NCBI GenBank assembly: GCA_025403435.1
Contig: CM046353.1
Coordinates: forward strand, 23,308,714-23,372,713
Direction: 5' to 3'
From: Artocarpus heterophyllus
Lineage: Eukaryota; Streptophyta; Magnoliopsida; Rosales; Moraceae
DNA: 64,000 nucleotides
This document shows positions 33,199 through 44,404 of this stretch, in pieces. The position numbers and the translations under genes are program-made. The notes under the pieces are model-generated. The model worked only from the letters and a program-made list of their open reading frames with translations. It was not told the origin of the DNA and made no database searches. Within the stretch, counting starts at the first letter, position 1. Each line of letters opens with the position of its first letter.

Positions 33199-34406
33199 CT
33201 ATTTTGGACCAAAGGACCCGAGGCCGGGCTGTTGAACCGTGACCTTCTTCAGTACCAAGTCACCAACCTTAAAGCTTCTGGGTTGGACTCTTTTGTTGTA
33301 ATACCGAGCTACCACCTGATTCCAAGCAGCGTTACGAATCGCCGCTTGGTTTCTCTTTTCTTTGAGTAGGTCGAGCTCGGCCATCATCAGCTCCGCGTTT
33401 GGGGTCTCCTCGTAGTGTTCAACTCTAAAGCTCGGCAAACCTACTTCGGCTGGGATGACAGCCTCAGCCCCGTAAACTAGGGAAAACAGTGTTTCGCCTG
33501 TCGCTGTTCGGGTAGTTGTTCGGTATGCCCAGAGCACCTAAGGGAGTTCGTCAATCCATGCACCCTTAAGCCCCTTGAGTTTTTTTTTCAGGTTGTCTTT
33601 GATTGTTTTGTTCACGGCCTCCACCTGGCCGTTACTCTACGGATAGCTCGGAGAGAAAAAGACCTTCTTAATACCGAGCTTCTCGCATAGACGCCGTAGA
33701 CCCGATGATTCAAACTGTTTGGCGTTATCGGTCACAATGGTGTGCGGGATCCCAAACCGGCAAATGATGTTCTTCCATGGAAGTTGGTGCACTTGGCTTC
33801 GGTCATGTTGGTACAAGGTTCAACTTCGATACACTTCGTAAGATAGTCAATTGCCACGATGCAGTATCTGAATTGCGATCAGGCCGTTGGGAGAGGTCCG
33901 ATCAAGTCGATGGCCCACTTTATGAATGGCCATGCCGAGGTCACTGGATTGAGGGGCTCGGCATGGGAGCCGAAAATTCTAGCATACTGTTGGCATTTGA
34001 GGCATTTCCGAGCAAAGTTCCCGCAATCTTGTTGCATGGTAGGCCAGTAGTATCCCTATCGGAGGCACTTTTGGGCCAAAGAGCGTCCTTCAGAATGATT
34101 GCCGCAGAGGCCTTTGTGGATCTCGCTCATCAGATACTCGGCCTCCTTGGGGTCCAAGCATCTCAAGCATGGTGTAGTGTAGCCTCGCCGGTATAACTTT
34201 CCATCGATCATCGAATACCAGGCCGAGCCATTACGTACCCGACGTGCTTCCCCTCGGTCGTCGGCCAACTCGGCCGTGGTCAGGTATCGGATGATCGGGT
34301 CCATCCAGGTACTTCTTGGCTGCTCGGCCAGGATCATGACCTCCTTAACTATGCTCGATTCGGACAGTCTTTTGATGGGGACCGACGTTAGGTCACTTCC
34401 CCCCAA
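33199..34406 (-). pseudogene. Tat integrase
   Basis: The open parts are 34406-34056 and 33537-33199. The N-terminal part has MSEIHKGLCGNHSEGRSLAQ and the zinc finger continuing as CLKCQQYA. The core has WAIDLIGPLPTA with the first Asp; the second Asp region (family TDNxxQF) reads PITPNSLNHR and looks mutated. The third block is SNGQVEAVNKTIKDNLKKKL with its Glu. The C-terminal part is LWAYRTTTRTATGETLFSLV...VGDLVLKKV. Stops in the core and frameshifts break it. It would insert Tat cDNA. Confidence 0.85.
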
Positions 34407-34439
34407 GCCAGAGGCTAGTCGCGCAAGGACATCGGCTTC

Positions 34440-34830
34440 ACGTTCTCCGACCGGGGGATCTGCTTGAAAGCGTAGGATTTAAATTGCCCGAGAAGTTGTT
34501 TCGCTTCTTTTAAATATGCTGCCATAGAGTCCGCTCGTGCTTGAAATCCTCCATTGACCTGCTGCACCACCAGCATTGAGTCACTGTAGATGGTGAGGCG
34601 GTTGACGCTGAGATCTCGGGCGATTTGGAGTCCGGCCAGCAGAGCTTCATACTTTGCCTCATTGTTAGAGGCCTTGAAATAGAATCGGAGGGCATAGATG
34701 ACCTTGTACCCGTCCGGGCTCGTTAAAATCAGCCCTGCCCCCGATCCGTCAACGCAGGTAGAGCTGTCAACGTGCAGTTTCCAGTCCGGCTCCAGGGAGA
34801 GGCTGTCTTCGCTACAACTTGGTGTATTGG
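34440..34830 (-). pseudogene. Tat second RNase H (archaeal-type, aRH)
   Basis: The minus strand is open through this part: WKLHVDSSTCVDGSGAGLIL, YALRFYFKASNNEAKYEALL, AGLQIARDLS and TIYSDSMLVVQQVNGGFQAR. Asp in HVDSST, Glu in NNEAKYE and Asp in YSDS are the RNase H catalytic residues. This second RNase H, separate from the retroviral-type one at 35012-35557, defines Tat-branch elements. The family wording is HVDGSS. Flanking frames carry stops. Confidence 0.85.
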
Positions 34831-35011
34831 GCTCTTCAATGGGTGACTTCTCAAGTTATGGAGTCGCCTTGCCGGCGTTCGTGAATTCGGTAATGAAATC
34901 CGCCAGGACTTGAGCTTTTATTGCCGTTCTCGGCACGAAATGCACATCATATTGGCCTAGCTCAACCAACTACTTGGCCATTCGGCACGATATCTTCGGA
35001 CTTTGGAGAAC

Positions 35012-35557
35012 CTACCGAAGAGGGAACTTGGTCGGGACCTTAATGGTATGGCCTTGGTAATATGGTCGCAGCTTCTGGACTGATGTTATTAAGGTGAAAG
35101 CCAGCTTCTCCAGTGGTGGGTACCGCTCCTTGACACCTTGGAATGCGTGGCTAGTATAATAAACGGGTCGGATGAAGTCCGAGTTGACAGCTTTCTCTGA
35201 CACGGCTAAATAGGCGGTTAAAGCTTCGCCGGGCAAAGGTTTGGACAGGAGCGGGGCCGTAGCCAGGTAAGCCTTTAAGCTTTGAAAAGCTTCTTCACAC
35301 TTCCTGCTCCACTCAAACCTCCCCTTAAGTGCCTTGAAAAAAGGGTGGCACTTGTCGGTAGCCTGGGAGACAAACCTTGACAAGGCTGCCACCATGCCAG
35401 TGAGCCGTTGTACGTCCTTTGTTGTCCGAGGAGAATGCATGTCAATAATCGCCTGGGCCTTCGTTGGGTTGACCTCTATTCCTCTTTGATTGACCAAAAA
35501 TCCGAGGAATTTGCCAGAGCTGACATTGAAGGCGCATTTCATCAGGTTGAGTTTCAT
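35012..35557 (-). pseudogene. Tat RT thumb and first RNase H
   Basis: 181 codons: MKLNLMKCAFNVSSGKFLGF, then LVNQRGIEVNPTKAQAIIDM (RT connection), LTGMVAALSRFVSQATDKCH, then RNase H-like YLAVSEKAVNSDFIRPVYYT and HAFQGVKERYPPLEKLAFTL. In Tat elements the first RNase H is degenerate, and here the usual first Asp (family YLAVS) is absent too. It ends by frameshift at GHTIKVPTKFPLR (family LRQVLQxPExSGR follows). Confidence 0.88.
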
Positions 35558-35566
35558 CCCATATTC

Positions 35567-36565
35567 CTAGAGAATGTCGAAGCTAGCTCGAATGTTGGCC
35601 ATGTGGTCTTTTGCTTGGACAGATTTTACTAGCATGTCGTCCACGTAGACCTCCATAGTTTTTTCGATCAACCGAGCAAACATCTTGTTGACGAGGCGTT
35701 GGTACGTAGCTCTGGCGTTCTTGAGGCCGAATGGCATCACGACGTAGCAATACAAACCCTGGTCGGTAACGAAGGCGGTTCTGACTTGGTCTTCCTCTGC
35801 CATCCTTATCTGATTGTACCCGAAATACGCATCCATAAAGCTTAGAAGCTCGTGGCCGGTAGTGGCATCGACGAGCTGGTCTATCCGAGGAAGTAGGAAG
35901 TAGTCTTTCGGGTAGGCCTTGTTGAGATCGGTGTAGTCAATGTAGACCCGCCATTTGCCGTTCGCCTTCTTGACGAGGACAACATTCACTAACCATTTTG
36001 GGTATTTGACCTCTCTGATGAATCTAGCCTTGAGGAGTTTCTGGACTTCATCGTTGATTGCAGCATACCTCTCCGGGTTAAAGGCCCTTCGTTCTTGTAT
36101 CACCGGCCTGTGGCCAGGTTGGACGTTGAGCCGATGGCTGATAATGCTCGGATCAATGCCGGGTATGTCCTTATAGGACCACACGAAAACATCACGATAT
36201 TCAGAAAGAAGGCATTCCAGGTCGGCCCAGATCTCAGGTCTCAGCTGTGATCCGAGTTGGACTGTGCGTTCAGGCCTTTCAGGGTCTAGGGCGAACGACA
36301 GTAAGTCTTCGACCGGAGTGGCCCTTACCTCTTCCTTGAGCAGCCTAGGGTCCAGGTCTGCCAACATCTTAGGCACCGGGTCGGCAGGGAGATCGGCCTC
36401 GTCGATCGAGAAGACGACCAGGACGCCATTGTACAGGGCTGAGGCTGCTCGTACAGCACTGGCGTAACAAGTCCGGGAGTCTACCTGGGACCATCGTATC
36501 GCTCCAACGCCGTCGTCGATCGGGAATTTCATGGCCAGGTCGTATGTTGACACAATGGCCTTCAA
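35567..36565 (-). pseudogene. Tat reverse transcriptase
   Basis: 332 codons. FAYSYKDIPGI-type lead-in (VFVWSYKDIPGIDPSIISHR), VQKLLKARFIREVKYPKWLV, NVVLVKKANGKWRVYIDYTD, SFMDAYFGYNQI with the first Asp, YVVMPFGLKNARATYQRLVN and catalytic MEVYVDDMLVKS. All RT blocks are present. A stop between 35557 and 35567 separates it from the thumb. Role: synthesis of element cDNA. Confidence 0.92.
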
Positions 36566-36601
36566 GCCGTTCAGTGTTGGCCAACCGATGATGATATTGT
36601 A

Positions 36602-36889
36602 CTAGGAGGGTTTGTCGACAACTAAAAAGTCGACTACCCGAGTGATCCTAGCGGCTCCTTCTCCAAAAGTCATCGGCAAACTAACTTTCCCGGTTGCTCG
36701 GACACATTCCCCCGTGGAGCCATAAAGCAGGGTCTTGTCTGGGACCAAGGGGGCGTTGCTTATCTTCAGTTTGTCAAAAGCCTGTTTGAAGAGGATGTCG
36801 GCTGAACTGCCGTTGTCGATTAAGACACACCGCACTACATTGTTGGCGATGGGCAGTTCACATACCAGGGCATCATTGTGGGGGTGCAT
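36602..36889 (-). pseudogene. Tat aspartic protease
   Basis: The motif VLIDNGSSADILFKQAFDKL is the Tat protease site (family VxxDxGSSADIL). It is followed by GFAGE-like STGECVRATGKVSLPMTFGE and VVDFLVVDKPS. It lies in the same frame as RT, separated by a stop at 36600-36602 (family PSxYNxILGRP). Confidence 0.85.
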
Positions 36890-37070
36890 CAGGTATGTTA
36901 TTGAATATCGTGTGGACGATATTCAGGGGATCCGAGGTGTTCCCATCGTCGGTCCTGGGTCGGTTCTATACGTCTCGGCCCAACGAATCGTTCCTTCTTG
37001 GGTGGGCCTTGGGGCTATAACCTGCTCCATAAATTCTTGCAAATGACCTTCTCAGGACCAGTCTTTCTAT

Positions 37071-37511
37071 CTAGTCCTTCAACTGAATGCATTCCTTAGT
37101 ACTATGCCCCACATCCTTATGGAACTCGCAAAACTTTGACTGATTTCGCTTCACCTTACTCCCTCGGAGCTTGGGTGGTGGTGTTAGTAAATTTTTGCCA
37201 CTAACCTGGGCGAGCACCTCATCGATGGTCGCCACTAATGGTGTGTAGCTTTGAAACTTACTGGTCGGCCCTTGTGGCTTCTCAGATTTCTCTTTCTTCT
37301 GCTTCTTACTATGCTCGACGCTGCTCTGTTCCGGCGCCTTATTCTGCTTCTTATCCTTCTTTGTTCCGCTCGGGCCAGCCTCTTCCCGGTAGCTTTTCAT
37401 GTACTCCACAGCGTCAGCGTGTCTCTGAGCATACCCGAGCATTTGAGAAAACGTGCTCGGTTGTTCAAAGGCTAGGGACCAGGTCAGCTTCTCGTCTCGG
37501 AGACCCCCCAC
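37071..37511 (-). pseudogene. Tat gag, C-terminal part with zinc-knuckle-like motif
   Basis: Gag tail: LTWSLAFEQPSTFSQMLGYA, KYxxAEEA-like RHADAVEYMKSYREEA, a lysine-rich stretch and then FCEFHKDVGHSTKECIQLKD. That Cys/His motif is the variant knuckle typical for Tat gag (YCxFHxDxGHxTxxC). It binds element RNA. Confidence 0.85.
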
Positions 37512-38574
37512 AAAAATGTGTTTGAGGGTCTCGTCTTCGACGTACTTGACCTCAAGAGCTACCTGGGTAAATCGGTTAATATAATCCCTGATGTTGCTGT
37601 CTCCCTGCTTAACGGCATACAGGTATGTTATTTCTTTCCTCCGCGTTTTGGTTGTGGAGAATGCGGAGGAGAAGGCGTCGGCCAGCTGCCGAAAAGAAGA
37701 AATTGAGCCAGGTTTGAGTCGTCGAAACCACTACCGAGCAGGGCCCGTAAGAGTGAGTGAAAAGGCTTTGCACATCGCCGCGTCACTGGCGTTCTGCAGT
37801 AGCATGTGCCCCCGGAAGAGTTCAACATGCTCATCAGCATCTATGGTCCCATCGTAGGACTTAATCTACGGCACCTTAAATTTCGGCGGCATAGGCGCCC
37901 GCATTATGTTGTCCGAGAAAGGTGGGTCCTGAGCTCCTGTGTCATCTAGGCCAAATCTGTAATTTCGGATCTCGTCGATTTGGCGCTGTAGTGCCCAAAA
38001 CTGGCGGCTGTTGGTGTCTTCGGGCAGTTCGACCCTGTAGGGTACTCCGCCCTCGACATAGCCTCCAGCTCCAGGCTGGCGGTTCCTGTTTGCTCCCTGA
38101 GCCCCGAGCCGGTCAAACATTGAGGCTCGGGAAGCTTGTGGCGATGGAACACGAGCTGCTTGGCGTCCAAGACGGCATTCCTAAACCAACCTATTATTAG
38201 CTGAGACCCCTCGGGAGGAGCCCGCAGACTGCTCGGATTGGTCTTCTTCAAGGTTGGCCACACTTCGCTCTACCCGACCTTCGACCTGGTCAACCTGGGC
38301 CGGGGGTGATAGAGCTGGTGCAGCCTGACCCTGAGCTTGCTGCGCCAGCTGTTGAGTTAGGATCCGGACCTCGTTTGTAAGTTCTCAGGATTAGATCTTG
38401 GGCTGCCGGGGCATCCACCGGCTCGGCCCTGGCTGTGCTCCCTTGCCCCCTGGACCGGGACCACGTGGTCCGGGGATGGCCCCTAGGCCGGCCTGTGTTT
38501 GGTTGCCTATTTCTCGTGTCGCTGGGCCCCTCCTGTCGAGCTGGCTCGTCTCTGGCGTTGCCTTGAGCCGTCAT
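37512..38574 (-). pseudogene. Tat gag, N-terminal and central parts
   Basis: Frames at 38574-38290, 38120-37866 and 37840-37628 carry MTAQGNARDEPARQEGPSDT, FSDNIMRAPMPPKFKVP and LNSSGGTCYCRTPVTRRCAK-like pieces in several phases. The conserved Tat gag block (PFSxxIxxxPLPxxFKxP...YDGxxDPxxH) is recognisable in SDNIMRAPMPPKFKVP with continuation around 37860-37800. Broken by several frameshifts. Start at 38574 is the first ATG after the primer site region. Confidence 0.75.
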
Positions 38575-38621
38575 CTCGGGCGCTAGAGATAATGTAGCTT
38601 GATTTTGGATGAAGGCGTAGG

Positions 38622-38640
38622 TGCCCTCCTTCTAGCGCCA
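38622..38640 (-). promoter_or_regulatory. Primer binding site of Tat element
   Basis: The minus strand reads TGGCGCTAGAAGGAGGGCA three bases inside the 5' LTR. TGGCGC is the start of primer sites seen in Tat and Athila elements; I do not assign the tRNA. Confidence 0.65.
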
Positions 38641-38643
38641 AAA

Positions 38644-39277
38644 TGTTGATGCTTACTGTGGTCCGGTGTCGGATCAACACCCACGTACGGTTGTGCACGG
38701 TCTGACCTCTCCTTGGGCTCGCCTCTGCCCGGAAGTGAACACCTGCAAGAGGAGGGATGCTTCGGAGAAGATAGTAGGGTCAGTCCATAGACAAGGGCTC
38801 TCCGATGCTCAAGGCAGGTATTGCTCGGCAGAGGTCGGCAGCTAGTTAGGTGTGTAGAAGCAGTCTCTCTCTAGAATGCCATAAATGCATCCTATTTATA
38901 GGCCACCACTTGGATCGGGTGTAAGGTGGGTTATACCCACGACCCGAGTGTCACATCAAGGTGTGTCAGGCAGTAGGTAACAAGTGTCGCGCCCATCGCC
39001 CAATGGATTGGACTCTATCGGACGGTAATGTATCTGCCTTGTGTTGGCCTATAATGGCGAGTAGCAGCTTGCCTGCGAGTAATGTCAGTCCGACCCGAGC
39101 TATTGTACATTCCGAGGTGGCAGCCTTCTTGGGGCGCAGCCTTGGATGCTTGAGAGGCACCTCGGGAAAAAGTATAAAGCGTCGGGGGCCAATAGCGAGC
39201 TTCCCGGTGTCTGCCGAGCTATTAGCTGACCACCAAAGTTAGGGTCCTTGGTGGCGGCGCCGAGCTTACCCCCAACA
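38644..39277 (-). mobile_element. Tat 5' LTR (634 bp)
   Basis: Partner of 28716-29349 with the same length and termini. TATA (TATTTATA on +) at 38893-38900. It is followed by the ATGGC duplication at 39278-39282, then the Copia leader resumes. Confidence 0.93.
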
Positions 39278-39282
39278 ATGGC

Positions 39283-40696
39283 AGACTATCATCTCCGTCT
39301 AGGAATTATTATTTAATTTTAAATTTGTAAGAATTTTATAATTAAATAATCGTTCAGAGAAGATGGATCTAGAAGGCGAATCTAAAAGATAGATGATGGC
39401 GTTCCTAGGTATTTCCTGTGTCTTTAATTTTATGTTTTTGAATTGTTGAAAATAAGATTGATAAATTGCATCAAAATTGTATTTTCTAGAAAAGGGTGAT
39501 CTCTGCTCGGTCGGCATGCCGAACCCTCCAGTTTGATAGGCTGATAGTCGCAGATCAGTAGGCTAGACGTGAGGTTCGACAGGCTATCTGTGGGGCAGAA
39601 ATCAGGTGGCTCTAGTGGCAGGCTAAACTTTCCAGTTTGGCCTACTAAACTGTCATGATCAACAAGCCGACTGAAAAGATTGACAGGCCAGAGGGTCATG
39701 ACCGATAGGCCAATCATACAGATTGGCTTGTCGACAAAAGCTGAAATTTTTTTCTAGAAAAGGAGCTGTTTTTCATATAGTTTTAATTTTATTTTTGGGA
39801 CAATTCTAAGAAACATTAAAATTTGGATATGATCAGAAATATGGAGTATTCGATCTATGCGGGATTGAAGACTTGAAGATAGGCATTACATGAAGAAGGC
39901 TACAGCTTGAGGATTCAAGGATGAAGAATCAATAATATGTTTCAATTATTCTCTTTTAATCTTTGTTTTCTATTCTCTAGGGTGGAACCATAATATTACG
40001 GTTATTTATTATTATTATTTTGCTTGATTGCTTTGCTTGTCTGCATTATAATATGATTTGCATATATATTAATAACATGTCATATAAAATAAGGAGTGCC
40101 ACTCATTTAAAATTGTTCATGCATGTTTTTAAAATAAAAACCTTGATTTCAAAAGATTGAGTAGGAGAAGGTTTTTAAAGAGAGGACCTAAGGCATCCGT
40201 CATTGATCCATAGGTAACACATGGTGGTTTTGACCCTTAGGAAGAGACTTCATCATATACCGAGTTGGATCTCTGAGAGGATAAGGTATTTTAGCATGAT
40301 TTATGGTTGCACACCCCCAGGTGATGATTGTAAATCATGGATAAAATATTAAAACGATGGTTATACACTCATGTTAATTTTATTATTAACTACCCCTAGG
40401 AGCTCTGTTAATAAAATTAATGGCCAAAAAAACAATTATTAATATATGCTGGATCATACAGGTCCTAGATGGCATATATTAATCAGGAAGGGATCCGTGT
40501 TCTTGATTGAATTTGGCATGACTCTCCTAGGAGCTGTTAAATTCTGAGTTGGGAATTATCATTGTAAGGTTGTGATATTTTTAAGGTTTTGACTCATAAA
40601 CACATTTGTATGTTTTTACATGATTGTGATATCTTACTAAATTATTATGCTATGTTTGCTCATGTATAGTATATGATTATTTATTGTAGATTAAAA
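39283..40696 (+). other. Copia leader, second part, no gene
   Basis: Continuation of the leader after the Tat insertion. It aligns in reverse with 9180-10560 and 4220-5640. It has a degenerate palindromic array at about 39510-39735 (first unit TCGGCATGCCGAAC at 39511). No coding frame. Confidence 0.85.
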
Positions 40697-41284
40697 AAGT
40701 CTAAAAACACTTTATCATCAATACTTGACAAAAACCAATTAACCGAAGAGAATTATAATGAATGGAAATGGAGCCTAAATATCGTCCTCTCTTTTGAAAA
40801 ACTAAAATTTGTGCTGACAACTCCTTGTCCTCCTAAGCCTACTGTAGATTCCACCAACGATCATATCTAAGCGTATGATCATTGGAAAGATGCTAATGAT
40901 CACGCCTGCTGCTATGTTATGGCCAGCATGAACAACGTGCTGCAGGCTCAATATGAAGATTATGAGACTGCTAAGCAGATCTTGGATAATCTGGAAGACA
41001 TGTTGGGAGGCCAGGCCTTAACTAAGTGGCAATGGATGCTTTGGAAACTCTTAAGCTATAAGCAGAGACTTAGGACACCTATAAAGGAGCACATGATATT
41101 GGTCATGGGTTACCTCGCTAAGGCACAAACCAATGGAGTTGACATCGATGCTGAAACTCTGATGACTATGGTCTTTGAGACTCTATCTAAGGAGTTTATC
41201 CCATTTAGAGCTACTTTTAATTTAAGCAATAGGCGGGATATGACCTTAACAGAGTTGATGAAATAGTTGTAGGAGTTTGAACTG
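40697..41284 (+). pseudogene. Copia gag (full-length element)
   Basis: The equivalent of the gag start is AAG at 40697, where copies A and B have ATG, so the start codon is lost. The frame reads SKNTLSSILDKNQLTEENYN, SFEKLKFVLTTPCPPKPTVD, stop at 40868-40870, then MASMNNVLQAQYEDYETAKQ, HMILVMGYLAKAQTNGVDID, PFRATFNLSNRRDMTLTELM and a stop at 41264-41266. One frame throughout, unlike copy B. Confidence 0.88.
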
Positions 41285-41620
41285 TTGATCAAGGAATCTC
41301 CTATAGGTGGTGAGGCCAATTTAGCAGCTGCCTCTATTTCCAATCCCAACCTTGGGAATGGAAAGAAACAACGGGCCAAGAACGGAAAATCTTCTATTCC
41401 TACTAACAACAAGAGCAAGAAGAAGAAGAAGAAGAACCCAAAGAAGCTTAAGTGCTTCTTCTGCAGAAAGGTTGGGCACATTAAGAAGAATTGCAAGGAC
41501 TTCCTTTCCCGTGGAGGTAGGTGTGATCTTCTGTATTTAGAAACTTATTTGGTTGAGGAATCTAGTGACATTTGGGTCATAGATTCTGGTGCAACTATTC
41601 ATGTTTATGTTTCTCTGTAG
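41285..41620 (+). pseudogene. Copia gag zinc knuckle and protease
   Basis: Same frame as gag. Lys-rich stretch, then CFFCRKVGHIKKNC (CX2CX4HX4C), then VIDSGATIHVYVSL with the DSGAT protease site. Ends at a TAG at 41618-41620 and continues in frame as GFKETRSLLHEDFTL. Confidence 0.9.
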
Positions 41621-42180
41621 GGATTCAAAGAAACGAGAAGTCTGCTTCATGAAGACTTCACGCTTCGAATGGGCGATGTATCCTTGGTCTTAGCTGAAGC
41701 AGTGGAAGACATCTATCTTCATTTTGATACTTATAGGAATTTAATTTTGCGAGATTGCTGCTATGTTCCTAAATTTAAGCGGAATTTAATTTTTGTAGCT
41801 TGGTTATTTAAAGACTCCTATTTGATTTCTTTTAATAATAAAGTGATGATTCATAAAACAAATCTTTTATCTGTTATGGATGGTTGCAAAGTAATCTATA
41901 TTTTATCAAACCTAAGATGGACTTACTTCTTAATGCTGAGATGAATGATAATAACTCTAAAAGACTTAAAACTTCTCACTCTAATAAGACTTATTTTTCA
42001 CATTTGCACCTTGGCCATATTAATCTAAATAGGATTCAAAGATTGATAAGACATGGACCTTTAAGTCACTTAAAGGTGGAATCTATGCCTCAATATAAAT
42101 CTTGTTTGGAGGGTAAAATAACCAAAAGACCATTCGGGTCTAAGAGCAATAGGGCCGAAGGGGTTCTAGAACTTGTGCAT
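41621..42180 (+). pseudogene. Copia pre-integrase and zinc finger, up to Tekay insertion
   Basis: The frame GFKETRSL...[19 protein letters not shown] continues to about 41880. A one-base shift then leads to LYFIKPKMDLLLNAEMNDNN and [14 protein letters not shown] (family LRLGHIN), QYKSCLEGKITKRPFG, and VLELVH at 42180. The next residues SDVYGPMNIRALGG are on the far side of the Tekay element at 53205, so the insertion sits in the integrase core next to its first catalytic Asp. Confidence 0.9.
42176..42180. repeat. Target site duplication TGCAT (left) of Tekay element
   Basis: TGCAT precedes the LTR start TGTCACG (42181) and is repeated at 53200-53204 after the right LTR end GTTGCA. Dropping the element and one copy restores codons for VHSDVYG. 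Confidence 0.95.
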
Positions 42181-43363
42181 TGTCACGCCCTGGGGTACGG
42201 GAGGTGACATGGCGGTTGATTTAATTTAACTAAATAAAAATTTAGTTAAAAACATGAGTTTAAGGGTTAAATTAAATATAAAAGTATGAAAGATTTAAAA
42301 ACCATTTTGTAAAAGAATTCATAATCATTAAACAGATAAAATCATTAAGCAATCATTAAGCAAGAAATAATAAAATAATAAATATAGCAAGTATTGGTCC
42401 CATTGACCCACAACTTGTGCACACATATTGTACTTATAATATAATAATACAACCACAGTCCAAGCACAAAGAAAGTTAAAACATTACATGCCTTGTTCAA
42501 TTATTACAAATAATCTACTAGCCCTTCTACTGCTCCTGAGTTCTATCAGTTGAGTCCTCTCTGAACCTAAGAGGAAATCCACCTAGAGGGGAGAAGTTTG
42601 AAAACAAGTAAAATGTGAGCGAAAGGCTCAGTAGGACTATATTTTAGAAAATCATTTAAATTAAAAAAAAAGAAATATCGTTATCCAAGAGATTATTTAA
42701 AAGAAAACTTGAATAAATAAATTTACGTGAAACCGTTCTTATCCAAAATAGTTTATTTGGTCGACCAAAATTATCATCACTTTCTTTTCCTAGGCAAACC
42801 ATATGAATAACACCACCGTAGTGGCCCAGCTGGGTTTAGGGACCTACCCCTAAGGTCGATCCCTATACGACCTGATCTCTAATATGGCATCATGTCCTTA
42901 TGTTCATTTTCATCATTATTCAAAACCCAGTTACCGAGTATTATCATTTACATTCATTATGGGGTTCATTATAAAATTCATCTTAATCCACGATTCATAA
43001 AACAAACCACAAAATTCCCTTTTAATTCATCCTTCAAAACATTTTGATAAAAATCCCTTTCAAGGCCAAATCACTTAGAATTAGGCTACCAAAGAAGGGG
43101 GTAGAAATCCTACGTCGATACTTGTGCTGGTGCCCTACACCGTAATCTCGGTCCGCTATATGTTAGCTCCACGAAACAATGAACAATCCTAAATACAAAC
43201 TAAGTCGATCAATATCTAGTTTGAGACATTCTATGTTACTAAACAATTTCATGATGTCCCAGTGTGTCATTTGTAACTTTAAAATCATTTTATAAAGTTG
43301 AAATTTCAATCGGGGTTCAAAACAGTGAAACGAATGAAAATCACAAAATTTGCCCTAGTTTGG

Positions 43364-43487
43364 TCGGCCTGTTGATCCCCTGGTTCGGCCGGCTGAACTG
43401 CACAGTTTGGCCTACCGAATGACCATGTCCGGTCTGCCGAACATTCCCAGGTTCGGCCAACCGAACACGAAGTTTGGCCTGTCCAAC
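43364..43487. repeat. Six-unit palindromic array in Tekay LTR
   Basis: Units start at 43364, 43385, 43407, 43429, 43453 and 43474; spacing 21, 22, 22, 24, 21. Units vary around GTTCGGCC-NN-CCGAAC (for example GGTTCGGCCAACCGAAC at 43451). Same core and period as in Copia LTRs and leaders. Confidence 0.85.
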
Positions 43488-43969
43488 TAAAAAATTTCCA
43501 AAAATCTCAAGCATAGGATTTAGGTCTCCCAAAACTCAAATCTTCGTTTTAACCTGTTTTTCTCAAATCTTAGGCATAGAAAACAATCATAGATGATAGA
43601 AAAATATAATATAATAGTTTTGAACTCATTTAAATAAGATTTGAACACAAAATCTCAAGAAATCTGAAAATAGAGAAAAATGAGGAAAAATGAAAAATCT
43701 TGAATCGAATATGTTTTTCTTCAAACAAAGCTTAGATCCTGGGTGTTCTAAGTTCCTTTAACTCAAATCAAGGGTTTTCTAAGCTCAAACAAACTTAAAT
43801 TTCAAAAATGCATGAAAAATTGAAAATTTGAAAAAGTTTCGAAATTTCAAAACTAACCTCAAATCCAAGCTTCAAATCACGTTTTTGGTTGCCAAATCAC
43901 GTTCTCGAGCTTCCTTCATGCAAACCTGAAGCTTGCTTTGAAATTTTCTTTCAAAATTTTGAGGAAAAC

Positions 43970-44090
43970 TTGAGAGAAAAAGAGGGAGACCGAGAGAGAG
44001 ATGAGCGTGAGAGGGAGAGTGAGTGAGAGAGAGAGTGAGCGAGTGAATGAGAGAGGAAGAGAGTGAGAGATTTAAATAGAGAGAAATAAT
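43970..44090. repeat. GA-rich simple sequence in Tekay LTR
   Basis: Dense GAGAGA/GAGTGA purine tract, repeated in the right LTR at about 52815-52925. Low complexity; reading frames across it are not genes. Confidence 0.85.
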
Positions 44091-44357
44091 TGGCGGTTTT
44101 ACTGTGCAAAACTATGTGCCGCCCACGGTTTTATAAAACTGAATATATTTAACATTTTTCAAATTTTTTTGTGTCCCAAAGATTCAAAATGACATTTAAA
44201 ATAATTAAAAACAATTAGAAGTCATTAAGATAACCAAAACAACTTTACACCCAAAATTTTATTAAATGATCAAATTAATTTTTTAAAACATTAGTTATGG
44301 TACACTAATTTATCATTTTACATTATAATAACATTAAATTAATTTTGGGGCGTTACA

Positions 44358-44378
44358 ACTCTCCACCCCTAAAAGAAA
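44358..44378 (-). promoter_or_regulatory. Polypurine tract of Tekay element
   Basis: The minus strand reads TTTTAGGGGTGGAGAGT immediately before the 3' LTR start TGTAACGCCCC. Purine-rich and correctly placed. Confidence 0.8.
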
Positions 44379-44404
44379 TTTCGCCCTCGAAATTTACAAA
44401 TCAA

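Larger units (their letters stand above)
28716..39277 (-). mobile_element. Tat-lineage Gypsy element, complete with both LTRs (10.56 kb)
   Basis: Two 634-bp LTRs (28716-29349 and 38644-39277), flanked by ATGGC (28711-28715 and 39278-39282). On minus: primer site, gag, protease, RT, RNase H, a second (archaeal-type) RNase H, integrase and polypurine tract. On plus, between the integrase end and the left LTR: a separate spliced gene. The second RNase H and the antisense extra gene are hallmarks of the Tat branch. By eye I count about 40 mismatches between the LTRs over 634 positions, mostly transitions. GC content is clearly higher than the surrounding Copia. Confidence 0.93.
42181..44357 (-). 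mobile_element. Tekay 3' LTR (2177 bp)
   Basis: TGTCACGCCCTGGGGTACGG to GGGGCGTTACA. It contains six palindromic 21-24-bp units at 43364-43487 and a long GA-rich tract (about 43970-44085). A TATA-like CTATTTAAAT on minus is at about 44068-44078. Confidence 0.93.
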
